A stretch of DNA of 64,000 nt from Phalacrocorax aristotelis (taxonomy: Eukaryota; Chordata; Aves; Suliformes; Phalacrocoracidae): assembly GCF_949628215.1 (NCBI RefSeq), contig NC_134282.1:10166223-10230222 (forward strand). Reading direction: 5' to 3'. Shown here piece after piece: positions 28,950 through 42,100 of the stretch. Position 1 is the stretch's first letter. Every line of letters starts with the position of its first letter. The translations under genes were made by a program, and so were the position numbers. The notes under the pieces were generated by a model. The model saw only the letters and a list, made by a program, of their open reading frames with translations. It made no database searches and was not told the origin of the DNA.

Positions 28950-29517
28950 GCGTCGCCAGCCAGTTTTCCGGAGGGACCCACGCACCGATCTCTTCCCCGC
29001 GACGGCAAATGCCGGCTCGCCTGTTTCTCCCTTTGCGGGCCGGCTCTCTCGTAGTTCGCTCTGACCGCGGCACCGGAGACCGCGTGCCGCAGCACCCCCG
29101 AGCGCGGCGCCCTCCGCCTGCCCCGGGCCGCGGCGGGCAGGGGCGGGCTGGCAGGTCACCGGGCGGCCCCGCTCCCCCCCCGACCCCCCGCCGCGCCCCG
29201 CCTCGCCCGCGCCCCCCGCAGCGCGGCGGCGCCTCCCGGGAGGAGGAGCCGCCGGCGGCGGGACCCTCCCCGCCTGGCCCGGGCCCGGCCCGGCCCGGCC
29301 CCGAGGCGGCGGCCCCGGGCGGGACCGGGGCGGGCAGCGCGGCCCGGCGCAGGTGGGGGCGGGCGGGGCGCGGCCTCCGCCGCCGGGCGCCCCTCGGCCG
29401 GGTGGCGGCGCGGCCGCGGGACCCGCTCCCGGGCGCAGGTGGGGGCGGGCGGCGGCAGCCGGGAGCAGCGCGGCGGGGGCGGGCGGGGGCGCGGGGCCGC
29501 AGCGGCCGCGCCGGCTT
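28950..29517. promoter_or_regulatory. CpG island, presumed IGSF10 promoter and untranslated first exon
   Basis: This is a sharp block of very GC-rich DNA with dense CG dinucleotides and many G and C runs (GC-box-like ggggcggg elements), set in AT-rich surroundings. It sits about 0.4 kb upstream of the IGSF10 start-codon exon, which begins with a splice acceptor, so an untranslated first exon should lie upstream. Two candidate donors with the same context (gcgcag|gtgggggcgggcgg) occur after 29352 and 29438. I see no clear TATA box. The exact start site cannot be read from the sequence, and the island could also start an antisense transcript. Confidence 0.8.
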
Positions 29518-29906
29518 TGAAATTAGTTAATTTTGCTTGGAATAATTACTGGCAAGAAAGGAGCTGACGTGTTCCTTCCCGAGGATAAATTGCTAGCAGA
29601 TTTATAAACACTCCGCACAACCGGAGACGTGAGGTAACGACAGCCAAATACTAGTTTCCACGTTTCCTTCCTTCAAAGATTAAAACTTTACCTGTAAGCA
29701 ACCACCCATGGGACGCATCGCACGGAGACAAAGAAATCGTGAGGCTGTTTCTTTAAAACGACAAACATTTTAGGTCATAACACCGAGTTTTGGGTCTGCT
29801 GTGTGGGTTGGTTTTTCTTTCAAGTTACAAAATTCTTACAGCTTAAAACTGAGCGACTCAACACAGATGTCACTATAACCGCTTGTGTGTTTTGTTTTCC
29901 TTGTAG

Positions 29907-29958
29907 GAATCCATTCGCTTTTGCTGTGAAGGATGGTAGCGTAGCAGTTTGCTGCAGG
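29907..29958 (+). promoter_or_regulatory. IGSF10: IGSF10 5' UTR segment in the start-codon exon, with a minimal upstream ORF
   Basis: The stretch between the acceptor (ending 29906) and the IGSF10 start carries an ATG at 29933 that reads M-V-A-stop, ending at 29944, only 14 bases before the main ATG. It is in a different frame from the main start. Such short upstream ORFs can lower translation; any effect here is inferred. Confidence 0.6.
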
Positions 29959-30152
29959 ATGAAAGCACTACGCAGAGGCAGACCCTGGTGGCTGGGGACC
30001 CTCCTCGGTGCCTGCCTGGCTGCTCTCCCCGGCAGCATCGCCTGCCCCAGGCTCTGCGCCTGCTACGTCCCCACCGAGGTGCACTGCACGTTCCGGTACT
30101 TCACAGCCGTCCCACCGCGCATCCCTCCAAACGTGGAGCGCATCAATCTTGG
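29959..30152 (+). CDS. IGSF10: IGSF10 coding exon 1: signal peptide and LRR N-cap
   Basis: This encodes residues 1-64 plus two bases of the next codon. A basic start (MKALRRGR) is followed by a hydrophobic core and likely cleavage before C29. The CPRLCAC motif is the LRR N-terminal cap. The exon continues 5' as UTR to the acceptor ending at 29906 (a pyrimidine-rich tract then ttgtag), so transcribed exon sequence starts at 29907. The donor is GG|GTATGT at 30153. The split Gly codon is completed by the first base of the next exon. Confidence 0.93.
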
Positions 30153-33100
30153 GTATGTTTAACATAGAGATTTTAAATATTCTGACCAGTTACCTTTCAA
30201 CAGTTTGCAAAGCAATAATTAAGAGTTTTCAGATTTAGGGCTAAAAATTAACCACAGCAATAAATAAATCTTAAGAGCTTAATGTTGTACATTATTCAGA
30301 GGCGGTTGCAATCACAGCTAGCAAAGCCTAAGACCACCAATGCTAAGTGGAAATTTTGGGGATGTATCACAGAGCATGTAAGAACTTAAAAAGTTTTGAA
30401 CTTAAATGAATTCTTTTATATTACCTGAATGTTTTGCATCTGTAACATGGAAATCAGTCTGAAATAGAATTCTTTCTGGCAAAAGATAGTTCAGAGCTCA
30501 GACAGTGGGCTGGAAAATTAGTGTGTGTATTAAAGTCTTCAGAGACTTTGTTGTGACTTTAGAATTTCACATAATGCTAGTATCTGTGCTTTTATCTATC
30601 GAGTTTGTGGGAAGTAACACGTGTCTGAATATTTCAGCCTACAAAATGGTTCTGTTCTGCAAGTGGTTAAAAGGAACGGGGAACAGGTTATAGCCAGGCT
30701 CGGCTGGCCGGTTCACGCCAGTTTCCAGCAAGTGTCCTCTGTCACGCAATGGAATGACGAGACCAATCAGCAATATTTGACTGATCCTTGTATCACTTTT
30801 GATACACGTAACCTTTGAATCATCCATATGTGTATGCAGAAAATATAAAAGGAAGTTTTCACTAAAGTCTTCCCCCTCATCTGCCTTCTGCTTCCGGGCA
30901 GCACACCCAGGTCCCAGCTCCTGATTCCTGCCAGCCCCTTCCTTCCATTGATTCATCAACGTTGTCTGGAAGTGCTGTATATGAAGTCTTACAATTAAGT
31001 ACCAGTACTTTTAGAGGACTGTGGGTTACCTGAGGTGTGGGACATGTGTTTGAAATACTTTAATTACTACTGCAAAAGGCTATTTATCTGACTGGTGAAT
31101 TAATCCAACTTATTTGTCACCACGGGGCATAGGAGGTGTGACTGCCGCATGAGAAGAGGCCCTGCGTTAGCTAATCAGGTCATGTAAGTGTGTCAGGCGT
31201 ATGCATGACTTCTTCATACAAGAAGTCAAAGGCATTGCAGAGTAGGTACTCAGCATTTGCGAGACTTATGCAACACCTACTAGTTCTGGGGGTAGCGTAG
31301 CGTCGCCACTGTCAGTACTCAACGCTGCCTAGACTTAGATATGACAGATGGTCAGACCTCCTGTAGCAGTACAGCTCTCACTTGAAGAGCTCTCCGTTTC
31401 ATTTTTGGTTCCCTGTTTAAATCCAGCCTAACTATCCATACTGTACATATGCTGACAGAAACCAGGGGAGGCTGAGGCTGTGTCCCCATTAACGAGTAGT
31501 GTGTGCCACCGAACACCTGTGGAGTGGCAATAAAACTCAAGATGCACAACTGAAACGGGAGGACAGCGTAGTCCAGCCAAAGAGCAGGGAGGGACTGCAA
31601 GGCACTCTGCAGAACCCAGCTGCACCATAGCCGAGGTACTGGCGTCGTCATTCAGGTCCCAGGAGGAAGGTCGCACCCCAGTGCCCTCAGTTTTACCTAG
31701 TTCTAGAGGACAGCAGAGGTGGCTCTCTTCTGTTTGTGGACCTCTCTGTGAGACTGCCGTGCAGGGAGCGCCCTCGAGTGAGAGAGGCATTAATGTATCA
31801 GCAACCCCTGCCATTACAGGAGCTCCTTGCTCTTCTACATTGAAACCCAAAACTGTCATTCATGTTTGCACATTTTTGCAGTTATTTTCCTTATCCACTG
31901 TGAATACAGTCTTCAGAAAGCTGCCCTGGAAAAGTTACCGAGTTTTGTGCTAATGTGAAGGAACGACTTAAAATCTGATCTTGGCAATCAGAAGTGCTAT
32001 CTACCTTTATGCATTTCCAAAGAATTGTTTGTTTGTTTGTTTGTTTTAAAACTTGTGAAGTTTAGCTGTCTGACTAAACCCAGGTGCGGGATGAAATGTT
32101 TGTTACAGTTACAACAGCTTGCTTAAACTGACGGAAACCGATTTTTCTGGCCTGGAGAAACTGGAGTTACTGATGCTTCACAGCAATGAAATAAATACAA
32201 TCCCCGATAAGGTGTTCAGTGATTTATATTCATTACAGGTAAGAATGAAATGTAGGAGATGACCTAATCTTAATTTTTTAATGACTTTTAAACAATCTGC
32301 AGTAATACCGACAAATGGAAGCAGACCAGCGGTCTGTAGCATTTTGGTTTCCTGTTTCTTACTGTATCCATGCGAAAGACAAGGGACTTCAAGATCCAGT
32401 ATCCTAATGGGAAATGTCTTTCCTTCCCAGGTGGGCTTTCAGGTACAGCTTAAAGAGTGTGATGAACATATTGGTAGATATCTGTCAGCAATACCTTAAC
32501 GGGCAACTGCAGCTGAAACTCTCTTTCACAAGAGAGAGAAAGATTGCAGAACTCGAAGTACTGCATCTGTGGTAGGAAACTTGTCTTCAGTTAATTTGCT
32601 AGTCAGTTGTTTTTTCTTTTGAGGATTGTTTTCCATCCAGATTTCCCTTTCCCTTCAACACAGTATAGTCCTGTCCCTTTCTATCCTTCATTAAAAAAGG
32701 CTCCTATTGAACAGAAACTGAACATATTACATGTAAATATTTCAGTGCTTTAAATAAACTACAATTCCTTGGTTTTATAATTTAAAATGTATTTGTGGAC
32801 TTTTAAAATTTAGTATTTGATGCCTGTTTTGTTCTTTAACTGAAATATTACCTATTTATAAAACATTAGCTATATCTACATATATTGTAAAGATTAGTAA
32901 ATGCGTGGTGTCATACAGGGATTCTGAAGCTGTCTCAGTATCTCATTGTGCCATGTAGATATTCATATATAAAGAAACACTTACATGATTATTTAGGAAC
33001 AACCATTCCCAATTAATTTGATGTCCAGGTAACAGGTGTTCTCCAGTTGACTTTCCATAACTGCTATAGAGAAGTAATAATGTTGTGGCTGCGATGAACT

Positions 33101-36100
33101 AAGAACGTGAAAGACCCAAACTGTTCAGACAGAAAACGCGGCACTGGCTCAATTGCTGGTTCTAGAGGATCAGGGGGCAGACGTGGGAGGGAAAGGCAGA
33201 AACCAGATAAGCTTTGGAGCATACAGATCTTCAGATTTCATTAACCCTCATAAAGGGTAGTTCGGTGCCTGCAGACTTGCTTGTTAACTCCTTGCAACTG
33301 ATTAATAAAATAAGCTTTATGGAGTCCTGTAGGCTTTTCCTCCCTTATCAACAAGCAAGGTGGTGACACATTGTAGATAAGCAGAATTCTATTTGGCAAA
33401 TAAAATAAACTTGCATGTTTATTGTGATTTTTGTATTTTTTTTCCTCATTAATCTTCAAAATACAGAATTTGTGACTGTTACAGTATAATTCTAACAGGA
33501 AAAGTAACAACAAAAAGGCTGTCTTGGGTAACATATTTAACACTTCAGCAATATGCCAGATTTGTCCCTCTCATAGTTACAAATTTGACTTTTAACCTGT
33601 CAGCAACAAAATGGCACCTGAGAGTTGAGGTTTGGCAAGTGCGCATCTGACATGACATAAATCCTGAAACTGGGAACACACTTAGCAGTTCTGTTGGCTA
33701 AACACCACACAAAAGGGACTGTTGCGTTCATTTTTATAGTCATAACACTGGCTGGAGCAAAAATCACTACCACAGTGTGTGGTCAAATTATGCTTACCCT
33801 CTTCCTAAGCATGGTTTAATTGGGATTTTTCAAATGAGAAATAAACATTGCTTTATTTTATTTTTTAATCACTGCGTTTTGTAAATATGACTGCAGAAGC
33901 CTCATCCTGCTGGAAAAAAAAGCATCCTTGTAGTCCTGCAACTAACATTGCGTTTAAAAATAATTCTTCCTCCCTAAGGTGTTTTTTTTTTCCCAATCAC
34001 TTGCATTAGTGGTCTGGTGAAGTACTTTCACTTCACAAAGTAACCATCAATCAAAATTTGTTAGGTGTCTTAGAACAATATTACATGGGCTAATATTATA
34101 CACTTGTTACTTTTTCATCAACAGGTCTTAAAAATGAGTTATAACAAGGTCAGAGTACTTCAGCAGGATATATTTTATGGTCTAAAGAGCTTGGTACGGT
34201 TGCATATGGACCACAACAAAATTGAATTTGTAAATCCCAACGTTTTCTACGGACTCACATCACTGAGGTTGGTCCACTTGGAAGGAAATTTACTTAAGCA
34301 GCTCCATCCAGATACTTTTGTCACCTTGCGCTATAGCCAAATATTTAAAATGTCCTTCATGAAGCACATCTATTTGTCTGACAATGTGTTGACTTCACTA
34401 CCACAAGAAATGTTTTCCTACATGTCTGAGCTAGAGAGCATTTACCTTCATGGAAACGCATGGTCCTGTGATTGCAATCTACAGTGGTTTGCAGAATGGG
34501 CAAAAGAGAGACCAGGTGAGCTTAAGGCTTTGTTTATGCTTTTTAATCATGTTATAGCATCTTATTCCTCCTGGTAAAGGTAATTGCCCGTTATTTCTTT
34601 CTTCATTCTCCTAGAAAAGACCGAAAGACAGGATTTTTGTAGGTACATGTAATCAGGATAAACGATGAACACCATTCAGTTTCCCAGATAAAACTGACCT
34701 AGTGGTCTTAACCCATTCCCGAGTGCAGCTTTCCTTAATGGAACATTTTTCTTGGCCAGTGCAAAGCTTCAGTGCACCAGGAGAATCCGCAGGGAATAAG
34801 GAAGCTAATTTTTATGTAACTGGGAAGAGTGAAGGCCACGTTGCACTCGATTCTTGGAAATGAGGAGGAAATAAGGAATGTGACTCAAGGATTTCTCTGT
34901 TGCTGCCCTGAGTAGAGGTTACACACGATGGTGTGGTGTTACCCCCAAACCACTAGAGCCTGTGTCTCTCAGAGCAAAGCTGTGGCCATGTACCACAGCA
35001 GAGCCCTCCTTGCATGTGTAAAACCGCTGGGACAGAAGAGTGCCACGCTGAGCTGCAATAGCAACAGTCCTTAAGCGGTTTCATCAGAGAACAGTCATAG
35101 GTTTTCTTAGGTACCTTTGGGTTTTCATAGGTTACTTCAAGATAAACTCTGTTAATATTTTATTCAAGAGAACAACTTGCTGGTAGCTATATGTCTTTAT
35201 GAATAGTAAAAACTGTGTCACAAAAGCTTACTGCATTTTTGTTCCCTTCAGATGTTATAAAGTGTAAAAAAGACAGAAGTTCTGGTGCCCAGCAGTGCCC
35301 GGTTTGTGCTAGTCCAAAAAACCGTAAAGGGAGAAGCTTAGTGGATATTCCTTCTGCGTCTTTAACCTGCACTAAGCCAGCCATACATGACTCCCTGAAA
35401 TTTAAAAACCTCACAGTGCCAGATGATGGGGATTTCAGTTCTGTATCTCCCAAGGACTTCATAGCTCCTATAGGATCCATGGTTCTGAACATGACTGACC
35501 AGGCAGGAAGTCGAGGTAACTTGGTTTGCAACATCCAAAAACCTAAAGAAATGTCTCCCATCTCATTTGACAAAGATGGCAACAGTACAGTACTCAAAAC
35601 ATCATTCTCAGCATTTCTTGTGTGTGGCATCGATTATGAACATATTCAGCAGCTATGGAGCATATTGGCACTGTACAGTAATTCTCCCTTAAAACTGGAA
35701 AGGAATGTCCTAGCAACGAACATGTCTTTTTACAAATACAAACAAATCTACTCTGAAAAAGATGAACTTTTTACCAATATAGAGACTGAACTGAGAGCTG
35801 AACCATCTTGGTTAATGCAAAGCAAAGTGGCATTACAGTTAGACAGGACAGCAACCACACTTAACACATTGCACATCCAGTACTTTACGGATGCTCAGAT
35901 TATTTTGCCCAGTGCTGACAAAAAACAGGCGAGAAATATCTGGACTATCATCTCCAGGGACAACAAAACACAAACAGAGCACACTGTTTTAGTCGGGGGT
36001 ACCGTAGAACTGGAGTGCCAGGTAATTGGAGAGCCAGCTCCTGCAATAGAGTGGATATTGGCTGATGGAAGCAAAGTTAGAGCTCCTTATGTCAGTGAGG

Positions 36101-39100
36101 ATGGAAGAATTGTGGTAGTTAAAACTGGAACGTTCACGTTGCGGACAGCTGATACTTTTGACGCTGGGCTTTACCATTGCATAGGCACAAACTACAATGA
36201 TGCAGATACTCTCACGTTCAGAATTACTGTGGTCGATCCTTACGTGGAACACGATGGTGTAAATGGAGCCCAACTTTCTACATTTGTTGGCAGCACACTC
36301 TACCTTCCCTGTACATCCACTGCTGTTCCAGATGCTGCCATCAGCTGGGTGTTACCTGAGCACGTGATTCTTCATCATTCTGCAAGAAACAAACATATTT
36401 TTGACAACGGTACCTTGAAAATACAAGGGGTAACAGAGCGAGACAGTGGCTACTTTAGATGTGTTGCAGCCAACCAATATGGTGTTGATCTTTTGGTTTT
36501 CCAGGTGCTAGTTAAAAAGGACAAAACCACCCTGAAGAAAAAGCATGTAGCTGTGGGAGAGTGGGAAGAGGGCAATGGCTCTGGCAATGCGATGCTGGCC
36601 TCTGCTGCAAGACGGAAACATCCCGTAGCTACTCAAGCTACCTTGACAGCTAATCAGGAATCTGCTGTCTCAGCGTCCAGGAATCAGGTCACACAGAGTG
36701 CACATAGAAGGAACAGCTACGGGAAGATGACTTACAGGCACTACAGGGACAAAATAAGCAGGCGGTTTAGAGGACACAGAAGACAGTTTGTTTCCTCAGC
36801 CAGGAGAGTCGATCCGCAGCGCTGGGCAGCTTTTTTGGAAAAAACAAAGAGGAACTTGACATTGGTAGAAAAACGAGGAGAAGTTGCAACGAAACCACCT
36901 ATTCAAGTCCCTAAATTCTCAAAAGTACCTGGGGATGAGGAGGAAACATCTGGTGATCTCCTATCTCCAGAAGAAGAATTAATGATACCAGTAATGGAGA
37001 CAGCCACTGTATCTGCTCTGGGGAGAGCAATGGAAGGCATGGTAACTGCAGGGCCGGAGGCAACTGCGAGTAACATCCTTGCTAGTAAAACCCCTCTCCT
37101 GGTTGCAGAGGCAGCAACTGCCCTACCCTCTCCTTTTTCACAGTCTGTGTCATCTGAGAACAGAAGGCCACAAACAGATCTAAAACCTACAATTACAGAC
37201 TCATGGGAAAGATCTGATTTAAGTCAAGTATCAGCAAATGGTATAAAACAATCAACTCTATCAAATGGAGCAAGTAGAACATCTACACTCTTCACTGCTG
37301 GGCAAAGGTTGGTATATTCTGGGGAAAGTACTAACCAGCATTTAAAATCTGTATTGATGACACCTGCGACAGATATTACAGACACCAGCAAGTCTGTAAC
37401 TTCCCAAAATGCAGTGGACAAGCTACGTGTTTTTACTGAGTCTATTGATAAGATTTCCACCAAAACAGATCATGAGATATCTGTAGTGACAGTCAGTGAA
37501 CCAAGTCCTGAATATGGTCACATTTATTTTCATAGTACTCAGAAACGAGTAACTCCTAAGCCACCATTGGACTCAACTATCATTACTCATCAGCAAATTC
37601 ACGTTATTCAGGATGTTACAACTCATACGCCCCAGGCCCAGCAGCAATACGGAAGACGAAGGAAAATTTCTGGTAGGAGACGAATTGTTAGACCAGGACA
37701 TGTTCCAAATATGAAAGAGCACAGATACAATTTTGGGAGGCCAGGATCTGTCAGAGGAGATACAGCTGTGACTGCAGATGTTCAACTGACTATGAAATAT
37801 GTATCGAATTTAGCCATCCTAAATAATTTAAGCAGCTCCATCAACCCATTTAGCCCAGAAGCACCTCTTTCCTCCCCCTCTACCATAGATATGCCATTGG
37901 AACACCCAGTGGGCGCTCATCAAAACTCAGCATTCCTCAGGGAAGAGAAAAACAAAGCTAGTGCAAGGCAAGAAGCCACTATGACAGTCATACCTTTAAT
38001 TACAGAAGTCACCCAAGACACTCCTCAATGGAAATTAGAGACCAGTGCTCCATTTCAGACAAATACTGATAAAGTCCAACCTTTTAGTATCGGACGACCA
38101 ACAACGGCAATCCGTACAGCTCATGTTATGCCAGAAATTACACATACCAGAAGCACTAAGATATCTTCTACCCTTGAATCAGTCTCACCCAGCATTAATC
38201 GTAGAACCTCAGCAGAAGATTCCCAAGGAGGAAAAATAACTTGGGAACATCTTTTAGGAAATGGTGCGCAAAAAGAGGTCTTTCTTCAGAAGCTACCAAA
38301 ACAACGGACAGATATGTTTCTATCAACAGAGGTATCGACTATGCTTCCTAAAACTACAGCAGCATTATCTGTGTCCAGAATGTCTCCTTTGCACTTTACG
38401 CCTATTTCAACAGGTGGGAATCACAGCAGTGGTTTCTTGTCCATAAACAAACCCATTCGTTATGGCAATGGTAAGTCAGAACGTCTTCCCACTGCAAAAC
38501 CGCAGTCTTACTCTAATCCTGCAACTAGTGCAACCAAAGAAATGGATGTAGGAAGTTTGAAGCCAACAGTTATACCTATTATTACTCCTCAAACTGACAA
38601 CAAAGGCACCAAAAGCAAAACATTCAGGGTGGGAAGAAAGAGAGGTCAGAGGAACAAGAAGCCCCTTAAAACATCTGCCTCACAAGGCGTGACTGCAGGC
38701 CACAGCACTGCAGCGATTCTGTCGGTGAACGCCACCACGCCTGTCGTGGCAACAGTTAAATCATTAACTACGCCTACAAGTCTAACATCTGAAAAACCTC
38801 TCTCTGAGAGTGTAAGCGCAGCCTCGGAGATGGAAACACAAGCAGTGCTGGTCCTTAACGCACCAGAGGCACCTTGGCACGTGCCTACAGCAGCCACGCA
38901 GGCATCGACGACCCCTATCACACAGAGGAACATCCAGGCATCCACGTTACCACCCAACAGTTGCGTTACTCAGAGTCCCACCACCATGATCCAAACCACA
39001 CCATGGCTTTCAAAGCTGTTCAGTGCCACAAGCGCACGACGTGCCACAGTCTGTGCAACACCTGGCTCAGAACCTGCTCAGCAAATCAAAGCCACCACAA

Positions 39101-42100
39101 CAGCAGGTGAAAAATCACACCTGAAAATGGAAGAGAGAGTTATTCAGGAAAACCACGTAGCACAGCTCACATTCCCAGCTGGAACCGAGTCAAGTACCAG
39201 AGCTCCTGCTGCATCCACAGACATCTCTTCTCCCAGCGCTCAGCATCCCACCCTGCTGCCAGCCCCAACAGCAGTTGTGCCACCTGCACGTACTGCAAGA
39301 ATCACCTCGCCACCGTGGAGGGCAACCAAACTCTGGCAGAAGCCCTCTGCCAAAGTCACAGAGAGAGGCAACACGTTAACTGCCAATACACCGAGCTTAC
39401 TGAAACCGTCACAGGCCATGACTCCGTATGCTCCTCTGCAGGGAAGGGATGAGGACAGTTCTGTCAAAGGCTGGTCTGAAAAGAGACAAGATCAAAAAAA
39501 TACCACCAACAATCCTATAGCCTTGGACTCTTTAAGCAGAAATCAGTTTTCAAAGCCCAGGATAATTGGAGGAAAATTAGCTGCTTTTACTGTGCTAGCT
39601 AATTCAGATGCTTTTATTCCCTGTGAAGCTACTGGTGACCCCCGTCCAACAATGCAGTGGACCAAGATATCATCGGGTAAGCTTGATAAACTGCTCCAGA
39701 ATTTACCTTCCATTTTAGTCTTGTAATTTGGCAGATGTTTTCTGTGCCAAACTTATTTAAGAGGACCATGAAGTATCAGTGAAAAGATTAACTTTGAAAC
39801 AGTGAAAAAGAAAGATATCCCACACACTTGTTGGAGTGTGTTACTACTAATTATGAAATGTTTTTTTAGGGAAATAAAAGGGAAAAAAAGAAATATATAA
39901 TCTATATTTAACTATAATTCTGTGCTTATTGTGAGAAGATTTCAGTATTTATTGTATGTTACCTGCTATTGCGGAACAGTGAGGCAAGTGAAAAGAAAAA
40001 TCTGTCTGTGGTAACAAACCATCAAATGAAGTTAAAGCTATGCCAAAATATTTTTGAATATGCACAGCCCCATCTGCTTTGTCCAAGCTTCGTCTCTACT
40101 GAGGATGAAGTTTTAGTTTTACTTTAAAGCCTTCTCACTGTATATGCAAAATGCTATTATTTCTCTCTTCCTTACCACCAGTGTCTTGGTTATTTGGGCA
40201 AAGTAGTCCAGGATGGGGAAAGTGTTTTCAGGGACTGAGTAAAAAGGAACAGAAGAGAGAGGTTCTGACATGCTGCTCTGTTGTCCCCTTGCTTCCGTAG
40301 GGACCAATGCTCCGGAAAGCCGAGATGATGGCAGATGGATGGTGTTTGCCAACGGCACACTCTCCATCACCCGGGTGGGCCTGGAGGACCGTGGGCAGTA
40401 CCTGTGCACCGCGGCCAACCTGCACGGCATGGCGCGGCTCCTGGTCACCTTGTCGGTAGTGGCCTACCCGCCCCGCATCACCGGTGGCAGATGGCAGCTC
40501 CTCACCACTCACTCTGGAAAGCCTGTGGCAGTGAAGTGCAGAGCTGAGGGCAGGCCTCCTCCCACCATCTCGTGGGTTCTAGCAAATAAAACGCACATCT
40601 TGGACTCTTCCACAGGAAATAACAAAGTTCATGTGGAACCAGATGGCACTTTGATTATCAGGGAAGTCACTGTTTATGACAGGGGCCTCTACACATGCAT
40701 GGCTAAAAACCCAGCGGGCACTGACACACTGGTTGTAAAACTGCAGGTCATTGCGGCACCTCCCGCTATTCTGGAAGAAAAGAGACAACGTGTTGAAGGA
40801 ATGATGGGGAAAAATCTGAAACTCCCTTGCACTGTGACAGGGAACCCTCAGCCCACTGTCCACTGGGTTGTCTTTGATGGCACTGTGGTGAAGCCTCTGC
40901 AGTTCGTAAATGCAAAGCTGTTCCTGTTCTCCAACGGTACCCTCCACCTCAGCAACATCGTCCCTTCTGACAGCGGGAACTACGAGTGCATAGCCACAAG
41001 CTCGACTGGCTCAGAAAGAAGGGTGGTGAGCCTCGTGGTGGAACACAGAGATACACTTCCAAAAATAGCTACCGCCTCTCAAGAAATGACTCAGCTGAAT
41101 TTTGGGGATAAGTTGCTTCTGAACTGCACAGCGACTGGGGAGCCAAAGCCCAGGATCCTGTGGAGGTTGCCTTCCAAGGCAGTTGTTGACCAGTGGCACA
41201 GGTAGGAGTCTTTGGGGTTTTTTTCCCCACCTCTTTGAAACTTCCAATGCTGTCTTCTCTGGTGCTCGTATAAGAGAGTGTTTCATCACTGAAACAACAC
41301 ATTGTGAACTAAATTCACTTTTAAACGTTGATCAGTGGTGAAACATCTGTGGTGATGGCTTGTTATTTTATGTCTAATAACAGACCACATCACTTGTCCT
41401 AAGTGGGTGAAGTCTTACCAAAATGGATACAAGTCTTATTTGAATTAAGGAAACTGATGTTAATTATACATTGGCTGAATTTTGGTCATTTTGTAGGAGG
41501 AAAAGTTATTTACAAGAGATTTGCAAAGTAGGACTCAGGAGGAAGAGGCTTCTGTGGTCTCTGCCAAGTCTACCTTTGAGGGCCTCCCCCGCCCAATCCC
41601 TCCCACAGCATCACTTCACCTTTGCTTTGGGAGAGACAGTCCCAGATCAGGACACTTCTAGCAGGCCCATGAGAACTTGCAGCTGGGCTAAGGGAGATCC
41701 AGGTCTGTGCCCTGCTGCAGGAAAGGCAACCAGAGAGTCGTCACTTGGCACCAAGTGTTGTTCTGGACAACGCGCAGCAGCACTGCCAGCTGCGCCTGGC
41801 CGAGGGCAAGTTTTGCGGGTTATCTGCGAGGAGAAGCATGAGGGAGAGGAGCAGAGGCTGGCAGGGTGAGGGACATAAGATTCAACAGGCTCATTTGTTT
41901 GCAGAACAGTTTTCAGGAAAGCAGAGGCGGCGGCGTGCAGCTTTGTGCACCTCAGCGAGAGCCAGCGAGGATGTGCACATCTGCGTAACAACACACACAG
42001 CAACTACATCAGGTTTTAACCTGCGGGGTCTGCGGGGCATGAGGACACAGTGCCTTTGGAGAGAGCTTCTGTATTGTATCATGCTGTTAATGCTGTCGGT

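Noticed and set aside
29009-29530. 173-codon open frame on the plus strand
   Set aside because: It lies wholly in the CpG island, is made of Pro, Gly, Ala and Arg as expected from GC-rich DNA, and has no domain or conserved start.
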